A stretch of DNA of 64,000 bases from Enhydrobacter aerosaccus (lineage in GTDB: Bacteria; Pseudomonadota; Alphaproteobacteria; Reyranellales; Reyranellaceae): assembly GCA_903832005.1 (NCBI GenBank), contig CAIKZO010000112.1, positions 1 through 64,000 on the forward strand, written 5' to 3'. The notes beneath the pieces were generated by a model, which saw only the letters and a list, made by a program, of their open reading frames with translations, was not told the DNA's origin and made no database searches. This document shows, in pieces, positions 7,694 to 16,506 of the stretch. Both the position numbers and the translations under genes were made by a program. The stretch's first letter is position 1. Each line of letters opens with the position of its first letter.

Positions 7694-8821
7694 ATGGCCC
7701 GCGGCAAGACCAGCACCGATCCCGCCGAGCTCGAAAAGCTCGAGTGGCCGCACGCCTGGGCGCCGCCGTGGCGCAACACGCGGCTGGTTGGCCACGACAT
7801 CGCCGAACGGACGATGCTGGCCGCACAGCAACTTGGCCGGCTGCATCACGCCTGGCTGCTGACCGGCCCGCGCGGCATCGGCAAGGCCACCCTTGCCTGG
7901 CGCTTCGCCCGTTTCCTTCTCGCAGGGCAGGAGGGTGGCCTCTTCGCCACGTCGCCGGACAGTCTCGACGTCGATCTGCATGCGCCGGGCCGGTCGCTGG
8001 TCGACGCGCGCTCGCATCCCGACCTGTTTCACCTGCGCCGCACGCTCAATCCCGACACCGGCCGCATGCGCTCTGAAATCGCGGTCGACGACGTGCGCGG
8101 CCTCGGCGCGTTCATGCACATGACGCCGGCGATGGGGCAATATCGCGTCGCCATCATCGACTCGGCCGACGAGATGAACCGAAACAGCGCCAACGCCGTG
8201 CTGAAGGTGCTGGAGGAGCCGCCGCCCAACGCCGTGCTGCTGATCGTGGCGCACGCGCCCGGCCGCTTGCTGCCGACCATCCGCTCACGGTGCCGGCGAT
8301 TGGCACTGCAGTCTCTGCCAAACGACACCGTCATGCAGTTGATGGGCGACTATGCTCCGGAGCTTGGGGCGGACGAGAAGGCCTCACTGGCGAACCTGGC
8401 CGACGGCAGCATTGGCCGTGCCCTCGAACTAGCCAGCGCCGGAAGCCTCGGCCTGTACCGCGAGATGGTCGACGTGCTCGCCACCTTGCCCGATCTCGAC
8501 ATGCCCCGGCTGCATAGCTTCGCCGAGCGCTTCGCGAAGCGCGGGGAGGAAGCGAATGTCGATTGGCGGTCGCTGAACTACCTGTTCGACGGCTGGATGA
8601 AGGGCCTTGCCCGCCACGCGGCGATCGGCGCGGAAGGGCCTCCGGTCGTGCCGGGCGAGAAGGGGCTCCAGGCCCGATTGCTCGCCGGCGCCGGCCTCGA
8701 CCGCTGGATGGAGGCGTCGGACAGGATCACGAAGCTGTTTTCGCGCGCCGACGCGGTAAACCTCGATCGCAAGCAGACGGTCATGGGGAGCTTCCTGGAA
8801 CTGCAATCGGCCATGCGTTAG
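7694..8821 (+). CDS. holB: DNA polymerase III subunit delta prime
   Basis: About 375 residues, a clamp-loader subunit of the AAA+ family. A Walker-A-like GPRGIGKATLAWRFARF is followed by an alphaproteobacterial insertion and AVDDVRGLGAFMHMTP, then the Walker-B region VAIIDSADEMNRNSANAVLK and the sensor/SRC motif RLLPTIRSRCRRL. The ATG at 7694, 7 bases after tmk, fits the family N-terminus better than the earlier start at 7640, which lies inside tmk. The order tmk-holB-metG-tatD-MBL hydrolase is a common alphaproteobacterial replication and housekeeping block. Confidence 0.93.
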   Translation: MARGKTSTDPAELEKLEWPHAWAPPWRNTRLVGHDIAERTMLAAQQLGRLHHAWLLTGPRGIGKATLAWRFARFLLAGQEGGLFATSPDSLDVDLHAPGRSLVDARSHPDLFHLRRTLNPDTGRMRSEIAVDDVRGLGAFMHMTPAMGQYRVAIIDSADEMNRNSANAVLKVLEEPPPNAVLLIVAHAPGRLLPTIRSRCRRLALQSLPNDTVMQLMGDYAPELGADEKASLANLADGSIGRALELASAGSLGLYREMVDVLATLPDLDMPRLHSFAERFAKRGEEANVDWRSLNYLFDGWMKGLARHAAIGAEGPPVVPGEKGLQARLLAGAGLDRWMEASDRITKLFSRADAVNLDRKQTVMGSFLELQSAMR

Positions 8822-8864
8822 CTGCCTTGATCCCTCCCTGAATGCATGGGAGGAAGGCGCCATC

Positions 8865-10415
8865 ATGCCGGACCGCAGTACCTATTACGTCACCACACCG
8901 ATCTATTACGTGAACGACGTGCCGCACATCGGGCACGCGTACACGACACTTGCCTGCGACGTGCTGGCCCGGTTCATGCGGCTCGACGGTCGCGACGTTC
9001 ACTTCCTCACCGGCACCGACGAGCACGGCCAGAAGATCGAGACGGCTGCCGCGGCGGCCGGCCTCGCGCCGCAGGCCTTCACCGACAAGGTGAGCCAGTC
9101 GTTCCGCGACCTCGTGGGCAAGATGAACTACACCCCCGACAACTTCATCCGCACCACCGAGCCGCGCCACTACAAAGCGTGCCAGGCGCTGTGGGAGAAG
9201 CTGGTCGCCGCGGGCGATATCTATCTCGGCAAGTACGCCGGCTGGTATTCCGTGCGCGACGAGACCTATTTCGTCGAGGGCGAGACCGAGGTCGGGCCGG
9301 ACAAAAAGCGCCGCGCCACCTCGACCGGCGCCGAGGTCGAGTGGGTCGAGGAACCGTCGTACTTCTTCAAGCTCTCGGCCTGGACCGACCGGCTGCTGGA
9401 GCTCTACGAGAAGAACCCGCGCTTCATCGGCCCCGACAGCCGGCGCAACGAGGTCATGAGCTTCGTGAAGGGCGGCCTGCAGGACCTCTCGGTCTCGCGC
9501 ACCAGCTTCTCGTGGGGCATTCCGGTGCCGGGCGACGAGAAGCACATCATGTACGTCTGGCTCGACGCGCTCACGAACTACATCACCGAGTGCGGCTATC
9601 CCGACACTAGCGGTCCGTTGTGGAAGTACTGGCCGGCCGACCTGCACATGGTCGGCAAGGACATCATCCGCTTTCACTGCGTGTTCTGGCCGGCCTTTCT
9701 GATGGCCGCCAGCCTGCCGCCGCCGCAGCGCGTCTTTGCGCACGGCTGGTGGACGAATGAGGGCCAGAAGATCTCGAAGTCGCTGGGCAACGCGATCGAC
9801 CCGGTCGAACTGATCGGCGACTACGGACTCGATCCGGTGCGCTACTTCCTGCTGCGCGAGGTGCCGTTCGGCAACGACGGCGATTTCTCGCGGCGCGCTC
9901 TGATCGGCCGTCTCAACGCCGATCTCGCCAACGCCTATGGCAACCTCTGCCAGCGCTCGCTGTCGATCGTGGCCAAGAGCTGCGGCGAGAAGGTGCCGCC
10001 CAAGGGCACGTTGACCGAGGCCGACAACGCCTTGCTCGACCGTGCGCGCGGCCTGCTGGCCATCGTGCGCGGAGAGCTCAACGATCAGGCCTTCCACAAG
10101 GCGCTGACCTCGATCTGGGAAGTGATCGCCGACGCCAACCGCTACATCGACGCGCAGGCGCCGTGGGCGCTCGCCAAGACCGATCCGGTGCGCCGCGACA
10201 CAGTCATGTGGGTGCTCGCCGAGACGATCCGGCGGGTGACCCTGCTGGTGCAACCTTTCATGCCGGACTCGACGGCCAAGATCCTGGACCAGCTCGCCGT
10301 GCCGGCCGAGGGCAGGGCGTTCGCATCCTTCGATAAGGAGCTAGTGCCCGGGACGGCGCTGCCGAAGCCCGCGGGCGTATTCCCGCGCTTCGTCGAGCCC
10401 AAGGCCGCCGCCTGA
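8865..10415 (+). CDS. metG: Methionyl-tRNA synthetase
   Basis: 516 residues, a class I aminoacyl-tRNA synthetase charging tRNA-Met. HIGH is at residues 21-24 (VPHIGHAYTT) and the KMSKS loop reads KISKS (about 302-306, GQKISKSLGNAID). The first half carries the connective peptide and the C-terminal half the alpha-helical anticodon-binding domain (NRYIDAQAPWALAK). The length matches the short form without the C-terminal dimerisation domain. It begins 43 bases after holB and ends one base before tatD. Confidence 0.96.
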   Translation: MPDRSTYYVTTPIYYVNDVPHIGHAYTTLACDVLARFMRLDGRDVHFLTGTDEHGQKIETAAAAAGLAPQAFTDKVSQSFRDLVGKMNYTPDNFIRTTEPRHYKACQALWEKLVAAGDIYLGKYAGWYSVRDETYFVEGETEVGPDKKRRATSTGAEVEWVEEPSYFFKLSAWTDRLLELYEKNPRFIGPDSRRNEVMSFVKGGLQDLSVSRTSFSWGIPVPGDEKHIMYVWLDALTNYITECGYPDTSGPLWKYWPADLHMVGKDIIRFHCVFWPAFLMAASLPPPQRVFAHGWWTNEGQKISKSLGNAIDPVELIGDYGLDPVRYFLLREVPFGNDGDFSRRALIGRLNADLANAYGNLCQRSLSIVAKSCGEKVPPKGTLTEADNALLDRARGLLAIVRGELNDQAFHKALTSIWEVIADANRYIDAQAPWALAKTDPVRRDTVMWVLAETIRRVTLLVQPFMPDSTAKILDQLAVPAEGRAFASFDKELVPGTALPKPAGVFPRFVEPKAAA

Positions 10416-10416
10416 C

Positions 10417-11205
10417 ATGCTGATCGACAGCCACTGCCACCTCGACTTTCCGGAACTCGTGACCGACGAGGCTGGCGTTCTGGCGCGTGCGCGGACGGCG
10501 GGGGTCGCCGGCATGCTGACCATCGGTACGCGACTCGACCAGTTCGAGAGGGTGCGGGCGATCGCCGAGCGTCATGACAACGTCTGGTGCTCGGTCGGCG
10601 TCCATCCGCACGAGGCCAAGGACGAGGGGCAGCGCGCGCCCGACCGGCTGATCGAGGCCACGCGCCATCCCAAGGTCGTGGGTATCGGCGAAACCGGGCT
10701 GGATTTCTATTACGAGCACAGTCCGCGCGAGGAGCAGGCTGAGAGCTTCCGCACCCATATCGCCGCGTCCCGCCAGACCGGGCTGCCGCTGATCGTGCAC
10801 ACGCGCGATGCCGACGCCGAGACCGGCGACATTCTGGAGGACGAGTACGGGAAGGGCGCCTTCCCCGGCTTGATCCACTGCTTCAGCTCCGGTCCGGAGG
10901 TCGCGCGGCGCGCCCTGGCGCTGGGCTTCTACATCTCGATCTCGGGCATCGTGACCTTCAAGGCCGCCGAAGCGCTGCGCACCATCGTGCGCGACATCCC
11001 GCTCGACCGGCTGCTGGTCGAGACCGACGCGCCCTACCTGGCGCCGATCCCCAAGCGCGGCAAGACCAACGAGCCCGCCTTCGTCGCCCACACGGCCGCC
11101 AAGGTGGCCGAGCTCAAGGGCATCGGCATTGCCGAACTCGAGGCGGCGACCACCGACAACTTCTTCAAGCTCTTCACCAAGGCCGAGCGCTCCCGGTGCG
11201 TCTGA
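10417..11205 (+). CDS. tatD: TatD-family metal-dependent DNase
   Basis: 262 residues, a TIM-barrel hydrolase acting as a 3'-5' exonuclease or deoxyribonuclease in this family. Metal ligands are visible as HCH (DSHCHLDFP), the bridging Glu of GIGETGLDFYY, HTRDAD, HCFS and ETDAPYLAP. The start follows the metG stop by one base. The 3' end overlaps the next gene by 10 bases, so translation is probably coupled. Confidence 0.92.
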   Translation: MLIDSHCHLDFPELVTDEAGVLARARTAGVAGMLTIGTRLDQFERVRAIAERHDNVWCSVGVHPHEAKDEGQRAPDRLIEATRHPKVVGIGETGLDFYYEHSPREEQAESFRTHIAASRQTGLPLIVHTRDADAETGDILEDEYGKGAFPGLIHCFSSGPEVARRALALGFYISISGIVTFKAAEALRTIVRDIPLDRLLVETDAPYLAPIPKRGKTNEPAFVAHTAAKVAELKGIGIAELEAATTDNFFKLFTKAERSRCV

Positions 11206-11969
11206 CCATCTTGGGCTGCGGCACCTCGGGCGGCGTGCCGCGCCTGGGCGGTGGAGACGGGCACGGGGATTGGGGCGACGCCGATCCCAAGGATCCGCGC
11301 AACCGGCGCCGGCGCTGCTCCATCCTGGTCGAGGACAAGGGCAAGACGGTCCTGGTCGATACGTCGCCAGACCTGCGGGACCAGCTCCTCGATGCCGGCG
11401 TTCGGCGGATCGATGCGGTGATCTGGACGCACGAGCATGCCGATCAGGTCCACGGCATCGACGAGTTGCGGCCCTATACCTTCCGGCAAGGCCAGATCGA
11501 GGCCTGGACCAGCGAACGGACGCTTGGCGTACTGCGCCGGCGCTTCAACTACTGTTTCGAGGCCCAAGACAACGGCTTCTACAATCCGATCTACCGGGCC
11601 AACGTGATCGACGGGCCGTTCCGGGCGGGCGGGATCGATGTCCTGCCGTTCGAGCAGGATCATGGGACGATCTCGTCGCTCGGTTTCCGTTTTGGCGCCA
11701 TGGCCTATGCCAATGACGTGGTCCGGCTGTCCGACGAAGCCATCGAGGCGATGCGCGGGGTCGACGTACTGGTCGTCGATGCCACGCGGTACAAGCCTCA
11801 TCCGACGCACGCCCATCTCGATCTCACCCTGGAATGGATCGAACGGATCCAGCCTCGGCGGGCGTTTTTGACCAATCTCCACATCGATATGGACTATGCT
11901 GAGGTCGATCGGCGCACACCGGCCCACGTGAAGCCCTGTTACGACGGGCTGATTATCGAATCGGATTGA
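11196..11969 (+). CDS. Metallo-beta-lactamase-fold hydrolase (PhnP-like)
   Basis: 257 residues starting with GTG, overlapping tatD by 10 bases. MRLTILGCGTSGGVPR is the typical N-terminus of PhnP/RNase Z-like hydrolases. The metal motif HxHxDxxH is intact (WTHEHADQVHGIDELR), and VVDATRYKPHPTHAHLDL and TNLHIDMDY supply the remaining ligands. Members hydrolyse cyclic phosphodiesters or related esters; the substrate here is unknown. Consistent position behind tatD suggests a nucleic-acid or nucleotide clean-up role, which is inference. Confidence 0.87.
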   Translation: MRLTILGCGTSGGVPRLGGGDGHGDWGDADPKDPRNRRRRCSILVEDKGKTVLVDTSPDLRDQLLDAGVRRIDAVIWTHEHADQVHGIDELRPYTFRQGQIEAWTSERTLGVLRRRFNYCFEAQDNGFYNPIYRANVIDGPFRAGGIDVLPFEQDHGTISSLGFRFGAMAYANDVVRLSDEAIEAMRGVDVLVVDATRYKPHPTHAHLDLTLEWIERIQPRRAFLTNLHIDMDYAEVDRRTPAHVKPCYDGLIIESD

Positions 11970-12000
11970 CAATAATCCGTTTTAGAACAGTTGGTTATGG

Positions 12001-12705
12001 ATGATATTTCATCTGATAAATAAGCCAAGACAAAAGGAGTCCGGGCGCCGTCTGTTCCTGCTGGGCGCTCTTGCGGCCGCGGCAAGCAGCGCCGGCGGCC
12101 TTCCGGCCCTTGCCGATGACGGCCTCGACGCCGGCGGGCTGACCTTCAAGGACTTCGGTAACGACGACAACGGCGCCAGCTTCAACCGCAAGGACCCGAT
12201 GCTGCCGGGCGGCCCGGAGCCGACAGCAGCGCGGCTGGTGACCATCGATCGCGACAACGGATTGGCGAAGGTGTTTTTCAGCTCGGTGAAGATCGGGCTC
12301 TCGCTGCCGCTGGGCTGGGAGGCGACCGAGGATGCCGAACGGGGCGTCGGCTACAGCCGCGACCGCAAGACCCGCGTCCTGGTCTGGCGGGTCGACTTTG
12401 CTTACGAGGGCGTCCAGGGCGCTGACCAGTATGCGGCGACCAAGATGGGCACGATCAGGTCGCGGACGCCAGGGATCAAGGCTGAGGCCCGGAAGCTGGC
12501 CGACGGCACGTTCCTGATCGTCTACGAGAACGTGCCGCCCAGCCGGGGCGACAGCGGCCCACGGACGGTCTTCGACGTCGTGATCTCCAAGCCAGGCAAT
12601 CCCAAGGAGGGCGTGCTGATGACGACGGGCGTCCAGGCCGCCGATACCGACCGCGGCCTCAAGCTCGTGGCATTACTAAAGTCAAAACTCGATATAGATT
12701 GGTAA
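12001..12705 (+). CDS. Tat-like exported protein of unknown function
   Basis: 234 residues. After a basic N-terminus, SGRRLFLLGALAAAASSAGG resembles a twin-arginine signal, with cleavage probably after PALA near residue 38. The mature part has no family I recognise; it contains SSVKIGLSLPLGWEATED and VDFAYEGVQGADQYAATK, and ends KSKLDIDW. It has AT-rich DNA on both sides, unlike its neighbours. The first codons (ATGATATTTCATCTGATAA) are unusually AT-rich, so the exact start is uncertain. Confidence 0.65.
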   Translation: MIFHLINKPRQKESGRRLFLLGALAAAASSAGGLPALADDGLDAGGLTFKDFGNDDNGASFNRKDPMLPGGPEPTAARLVTIDRDNGLAKVFFSSVKIGLSLPLGWEATEDAERGVGYSRDRKTRVLVWRVDFAYEGVQGADQYAATKMGTIRSRTPGIKAEARKLADGTFLIVYENVPPSRGDSGPRTVFDVVISKPGNPKEGVLMTTGVQAADTDRGLKLVALLKSKLDIDW

Positions 12706-12782
12706 CTAACTGAATTATCTATAATATCACTATTTGTCATAATATATATTATACGATAATTGGATATAGCGGATACCCTAGG
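12706..12782 (+). promoter_or_regulatory. AT-rich promoter region upstream of mazG
   Basis: About 77 bases rich in A and T in an otherwise very GC-rich window. It contains the 14-base palindrome ATAATATATATTAT (12739-12752) and several TATAAT-like hexamers (TATAAT near 12720). It lies directly before the mazG ATG. It is probably a promoter and possibly a binding site for a nucleoid or AT-seeking regulator; no specific regulator can be named. Confidence 0.45.
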
Positions 12783-13610
12783 ATGAGCGCCCAGAAGCCA
12801 ACCGTCGAAGACCTGCCCAAGGAGCCGCTGGCCCGCCTCCTGGCCGTCATGGCCTGGCTGCGCGACCGCCAACACGGCTGCCCGTGGGACATCGACCAGA
12901 CGTTCCGGACCATCGCGCCGTACACGATCGAGGAAGCCTACGAGGTCGCCGACGCCATCGAGCGCGACGACCTGCCGGCGCTCAATGAAGAGCTTGGCGA
13001 CCTCCTGCTGCAGGTCGTCTACCACTCGCAGATGGCCAGCGAGACCGGCGCCTTTGCCTTCGACGACGTGGCCGCCGCCATCGCCGACAAGATGGTCGAC
13101 CGCCATCCGCATGTGTTCGGCGACCTGAAGATCGCGGACGCCGACGAGCAGACGATCTCCTGGGAGGCCCGCAAGGCCGCCGAGCGGGCCAAGAAGGGTG
13201 GCGAACAGCCCACAGGTGCCCTCGACGGCGTGGCCAAGGCCCTCCCCGCTCTCCTGCGTGCCGAGAAAATGCAGAAGCGGGCGGCCCGGGTCGGCTTCGA
13301 CTGGAAGGAGACCGCGCCCGTCATCGACAAGATCGAGGAGGAATTGGGCGAGTTGCGCGCCGAGCTGGCGGCCGTGCCCATCGACCAGGCCCGGGTCACC
13401 GACGAGATGGGCGACGTTCTGTTCGCCATGGCCAACCTCGCGCGCCACTGCAAGATCGACCCGGAGGCCGCATTGCGCGGCACCAATGACAAATTCGAGC
13501 GGCGCTTCCGCTATATCGAGAGCCAGTTGGCCAAGGACGGGCGCAAACCGGCAGATGCGACGCTCGAAGAGATGGAAAAGCTCTGGCAGGAAGCCAAAAC
13601 GAAGGCTTAG
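12783..13610 (+). CDS. mazG: Nucleoside triphosphate pyrophosphohydrolase MazG
   Basis: 275 residues. It hydrolyses NTPs or dNTPs to monophosphates and pyrophosphate, cleaning the nucleotide pool. Two MazG domains are visible. The first has the metal-binding EExxE/ExxD pattern (PYTIEEAYEVADAIE, ELGDLLLQVVYH). The second has EEELGELRAEL and VTDEMGDVLFAMANLARH. The length is normal for the two-domain form. The stop overlaps that of the convergent inositol-phosphatase-family gene by four bases (TTAG). Confidence 0.94.
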   Translation: MSAQKPTVEDLPKEPLARLLAVMAWLRDRQHGCPWDIDQTFRTIAPYTIEEAYEVADAIERDDLPALNEELGDLLLQVVYHSQMASETGAFAFDDVAAAIADKMVDRHPHVFGDLKIADADEQTISWEARKAAERAKKGGEQPTGALDGVAKALPALLRAEKMQKRAARVGFDWKETAPVIDKIEEELGELRAELAAVPIDQARVTDEMGDVLFAMANLARHCKIDPEAALRGTNDKFERRFRYIESQLAKDGRKPADATLEEMEKLWQEAKTKA

Positions 13611-14437
13611 CGCGGCGCCAGCAACGGAAACTGGACCGTCTCGAAGATCGCCTTCACGTCGGCCAGAACCTGCGGGGTCGAGGCCGCCACGATGCCCGAT
13701 TCCATCGGATCGGCCGGCCCGTAGGGTTTGCCGTTGAAGCGCAGGGCGTTGCCGCCCGCTTCCGCCAGCATCAGCGCGCCGGCGGCATGGTCCCACGGCT
13801 TGGTCATGCGATAGAGATTAAAGCTGAAGGTGCCGGTCAGGATCTCGATATATTCGCGGCCCGCGCAACGGAGCGTCGTCAGTTCGCCCAACCGCGCGCG
13901 CTGGCTTTCGCTCAGTTGCCGGTCGAATTCCTTCCGAACGCGCTCGCCAAGCACGCCGTTCGGGGGCCCGGTCGGCACCTTGCCGTGGACGGCGACGCCC
14001 TCGAGCGTAACGCCCTTCCCCTTCTCCGCCGCGGCCATCCGGTCGTTCGGCACATCGAGGATCCAGCCGCCGATCGTCTCGCGGTCATGCACCAGGCAAA
14101 CGATCATCGCGAAACGGTCGCGGCCGGCGGCGAAGTTCGCGGTGCCGTCCAGGGGATCGACGATCCAGCAGGCCTCGCCCGGGCGGCCGATCAGCTCGAC
14201 CAATGACGGATCGGCCTCGACTGCCTCCTCGCCCACGACCGCCACGCCCGGCAGGATCTTCGCCAGCCCGGAAGCCAGGCGTTGTTCGGACGCGACATCG
14301 GCCACGGTGACGAGGTCACCGGGCTTCTTTTCGCGGATTTCGTGCTGGGCGAGATTGCGGAACCGCGGCAGCAGTTCGGCCGCCGCCGTCTCCCGCATCA
14401 GCTCGGCGACCCGTTGCGAATCGCCGGGCTTGAGCAT
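13607..14437 (-). CDS. Inositol monophosphatase-family phosphatase
   Basis: About 276 residues, a Mg-dependent phosphatase fold. Signature motifs are VVGEEAVEADP (metal Glu), WIVDPLDGTANFAAGRDRFA (DPLDGT) and KPWDHAAGALMLAEAGG (WDxAAG). Family members act on inositol-1-phosphate, histidinol phosphate, PAP or fructose-1,6-bisphosphate; the substrate cannot be decided from sequence. ATG 14437 gives the family N-terminus and lies 5 bases after the groES stop on the same strand, so the gene occupies the place where groEL would be expected. Confidence 0.9.
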   Translation of the reverse strand: MLKPGDSQRVAELMRETAAAELLPRFRNLAQHEIREKKPGDLVTVADVASEQRLASGLAKILPGVAVVGEEAVEADPSLVELIGRPGEACWIVDPLDGTANFAAGRDRFAMIVCLVHDRETIGGWILDVPNDRMAAAEKGKGVTLEGVAVHGKVPTGPPNGVLGERVRKEFDRQLSESQRARLGELTTLRCAGREYIEILTGTFSFNLYRMTKPWDHAAGALMLAEAGGNALRFNGKPYGPADPMESGIVAASTPQVLADVKAIFETVQFPLLAPR

Positions 14438-14442
14438 CGGAC

Positions 14443-14730
14443 TCAGCCGAGGACGCCGAAGAGGTCTTCTTCCTTCAGGATCACATGGTCGACGCCGCCG
14501 AGCTTGACCTCGGTGCCGGACCACTTGCCGTAGATGACCTTGTCGCCGACCTTTACGCCGAGCGGCTCGAGGCGGCCGTCTTCGAGGCGCTTGCCCTTGC
14601 CGACGGCAACGACTTCACCCTGCATCGGCTTTTCCTGGGCCGTGTCGGGAATGATGAGGCCGGACTTGGTCTTGGTCTCGGCGGCGGTCGGCTTCAGCAG
14701 GAGTCGGTCGTGAAGCGGCTGGAATTTCAT
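14443..14730 (-). CDS. groES: Co-chaperonin GroES
   Basis: 95 residues, the 10-kDa lid of the GroEL chamber. The family pattern is complete: [14 protein letters not shown], the mobile loop with [24 protein letters not shown] and [18 protein letters not shown]. The downstream gene on the same strand is a phosphatase, not groEL, so this copy is separated from its usual partner. No CIRCE-like repeat was recognised upstream. It may be a second groES in the genome, which the window cannot show. Confidence 0.95.
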   Translation of the reverse strand: MKFQPLHDRLLLKPTAAETKTKSGLIIPDTAQEKPMQGEVVAVGKGKRLEDGRLEPLGVKVGDKVIYGKWSGTEVKLGGVDHVILKEEDLFGVLG

Positions 14731-14787
14731 GGTTTCTGTCCTTTGTCTGGGAACGGTGCCGCTTATAGAAAGCGGCCCCCGATGGTG

Positions 14788-16149
14788 TCAACGCGCGCGG
14801 CCATCGGCCACCCGCCGGTCGAACTGGGCCGAGGCGGCCGCGTCCAGGGCCACCGTCAGATGGGCCATTTCCTCGTCGTCGCTACGACTGCGGACGTCGC
14901 CATGGCGATAGAGCCAGGCAATGGTGGCGCCGTCGCTCAGGGGCACGTCGACCTGGCGCGGCGCGCCCGCCTTGCTCAGGAAATCGCCGATCGCCTCGAG
15001 AAGCTGGTCGACGCCCTCCCCGGTCAGCGCCGAGATCGGATAATGCCGCGAGCGTTCCGGGCCGGTCGACGAGCGGGTCTGCAGGACGAGGCGCTGCTCT
15101 TCGGGCAGGGCATCGATCTTGTTCAGCGCCTCGATGAAGATCGCACCGCCCTCTTCCAGCGCCCCCAGCGCGTGCAGCACGTCCTCGACATCGTGGCGCT
15201 GGGTCTCGCTGTCGGGGTGGGCGACGTCGCGCACATGGACGATCAGGTCGGCCTCGATCACCTCTTCGAGCGTCGCGCGGAACGAGGCCACGAGATGCGT
15301 CGGCAGGTCTGAGATGAAGCCGACAGTGTCGGACAGCACGCACTCCTTGCCGTTCGGCAGCCGGATCGACCGCATGGTCGGATCGAGCGTGGCGAACAGA
15401 AGATCCTTGGCCATCACCTCGGCGCCCGACAGGCGATTGAACAGCGTCGACTTGCCGGCGTTGGTATAGCCGACCAGGGCGACCGTCGGCAGGCGCGCCT
15501 TCTTGCGGCCGGCACGATTGACCGCGCGCGTCTTGCGCACGCCTTCGAGGTCGCGCTTGATCTTGACGATGCGCTCGCCGATCAACCGGCGATCGATCTC
15601 GATCTGCGATTCGCCGGGACCACCGAGGAAGCCGAAGCCGCCGCGTTGACGTTCCAAGTGGGTCCATGACCGGACCAATCGGCCGCGCTGGTAGTCGAGG
15701 GCGGCGAGTTCGACCTGAAGACGGCCTTCATGTGTGCGCGCACGCGCGCCGAATATCTCCAGGATGAGACCGGTGCGGTCGATCACCTTGGTGTTCCAGG
15801 CCTTCTCGAGATTGCGCTGCTGCACCGGCGTGAGCTTTTCATCGACCACGACCAGGCCGATCTCATGCTCTTCGATCGCGCCCTTGATGCGCTCGACCAC
15901 GCCCTTGCCCAACAGGGTGGCAGGCGTGATCCGGCGCAGCGGCACGCTCGCCTTGACCTGCACATCGAGGTCGATCGCGCGCGCGAGCCCGATCGCCTCT
16001 TCGAGCTTGGCGTCGCTGTTGCGCTCGGCCGAGCCACGCAGGCTCGGCTCGTACGGGCTGACGACGGCGGCCCGCATTGCAGGCAGCACCGTCTCCAGCA
16101 GAGTCCGCTTACGCTTCTCGGGTTCGTCGTGCTCGATGTCGTCTGTCAA
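14788..16149 (-). CDS. hflX: Ribosome-dissociating GTPase HflX
   Basis: About 453 residues. HflX binds the 50S subunit and rescues stalled or heat-damaged ribosomes. The N-terminal HflX domain (TPATLLGKGVVERIKG, LVVVDEKLTPVQQRNLEK, RTGLILEIFGARARTHEGR) and glycine-rich loop (GGFGFLGGPGESQIEIDRR) lead to a G domain with GYTNAGKSTLFN, DTVGFISDLP and NKID. The start is taken as TTG 16149, one base after the hfq stop; the longer frame to 16281 would lie inside hfq. The first ATG in frame is much later. hfq-hflX order is typical. Confidence 0.93.
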   Translation of the reverse strand: MTDDIEHDEPEKRKRTLLETVLPAMRAAVVSPYEPSLRGSAERNSDAKLEEAIGLARAIDLDVQVKASVPLRRITPATLLGKGVVERIKGAIEEHEIGLVVVDEKLTPVQQRNLEKAWNTKVIDRTGLILEIFGARARTHEGRLQVELAALDYQRGRLVRSWTHLERQRGGFGFLGGPGESQIEIDRRLIGERIVKIKRDLEGVRKTRAVNRAGRKKARLPTVALVGYTNAGKSTLFNRLSGAEVMAKDLLFATLDPTMRSIRLPNGKECVLSDTVGFISDLPTHLVASFRATLEEVIEADLIVHVRDVAHPDSETQRHDVEDVLHALGALEEGGAIFIEALNKIDALPEEQRLVLQTRSSTGPERSRHYPISALTGEGVDQLLEAIGDFLSKAGAPRQVDVPLSDGATIAWLYRHGDVRSRSDDEEMAHLTVALDAAASAQFDRRVADGRAR

Positions 16150-16150
16150 A

Positions 16151-16399
16151 TCAGCCCGCAGCGTCGGCCTTATCCCCGTCGAAGAGCTGGACGGGCGTGA
16201 CCGGCATGATGGTGGAGATCGCGTGCTTGTAGACCAACTGGGAATGACCATCGCGGCGCAGAAGCACCGAGAAGTTGTCAAACCAGGTAACGATCCCCTG
16301 CAGCTTCACTCCGTTCACGAGGAAAATCGTGACGGGAGTCTTGTTCTTTCGCAGATGGTTCAGGAAGACGTCCTGAACGTTTTGTGCCTTTTCGCTCAT
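16151..16399 (-). CDS. hfq: RNA chaperone Hfq
   Basis: 82 residues forming the hexameric Sm-like ring that pairs small RNAs with mRNAs. Sm1 ([19 protein letters not shown]) and Sm2 ([12 protein letters not shown]) motifs are intact, with the N-terminal [20 protein letters not shown] common in alphaproteobacteria. It ends directly before hflX, with which it is probably cotranscribed. About 107 bases separate it from the upstream HAD gene and probably hold its promoter. Confidence 0.97.
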   Translation of the reverse strand: MSEKAQNVQDVFLNHLRKNKTPVTIFLVNGVKLQGIVTWFDNFSVLLRRDGHSQLVYKHAISTIMPVTPVQLFDGDKADAAG

Positions 16400-16506
16400 G
16401 TTCTTGGCCTCTTGCTGGGCGTCCGGACGGCCCTCGAGGACCGCCGGGTGGAAGGCGTGGGTCTATACCCACTACCGAGTTGCAACAAATATAGGCGGTG
16501 TCCGGT

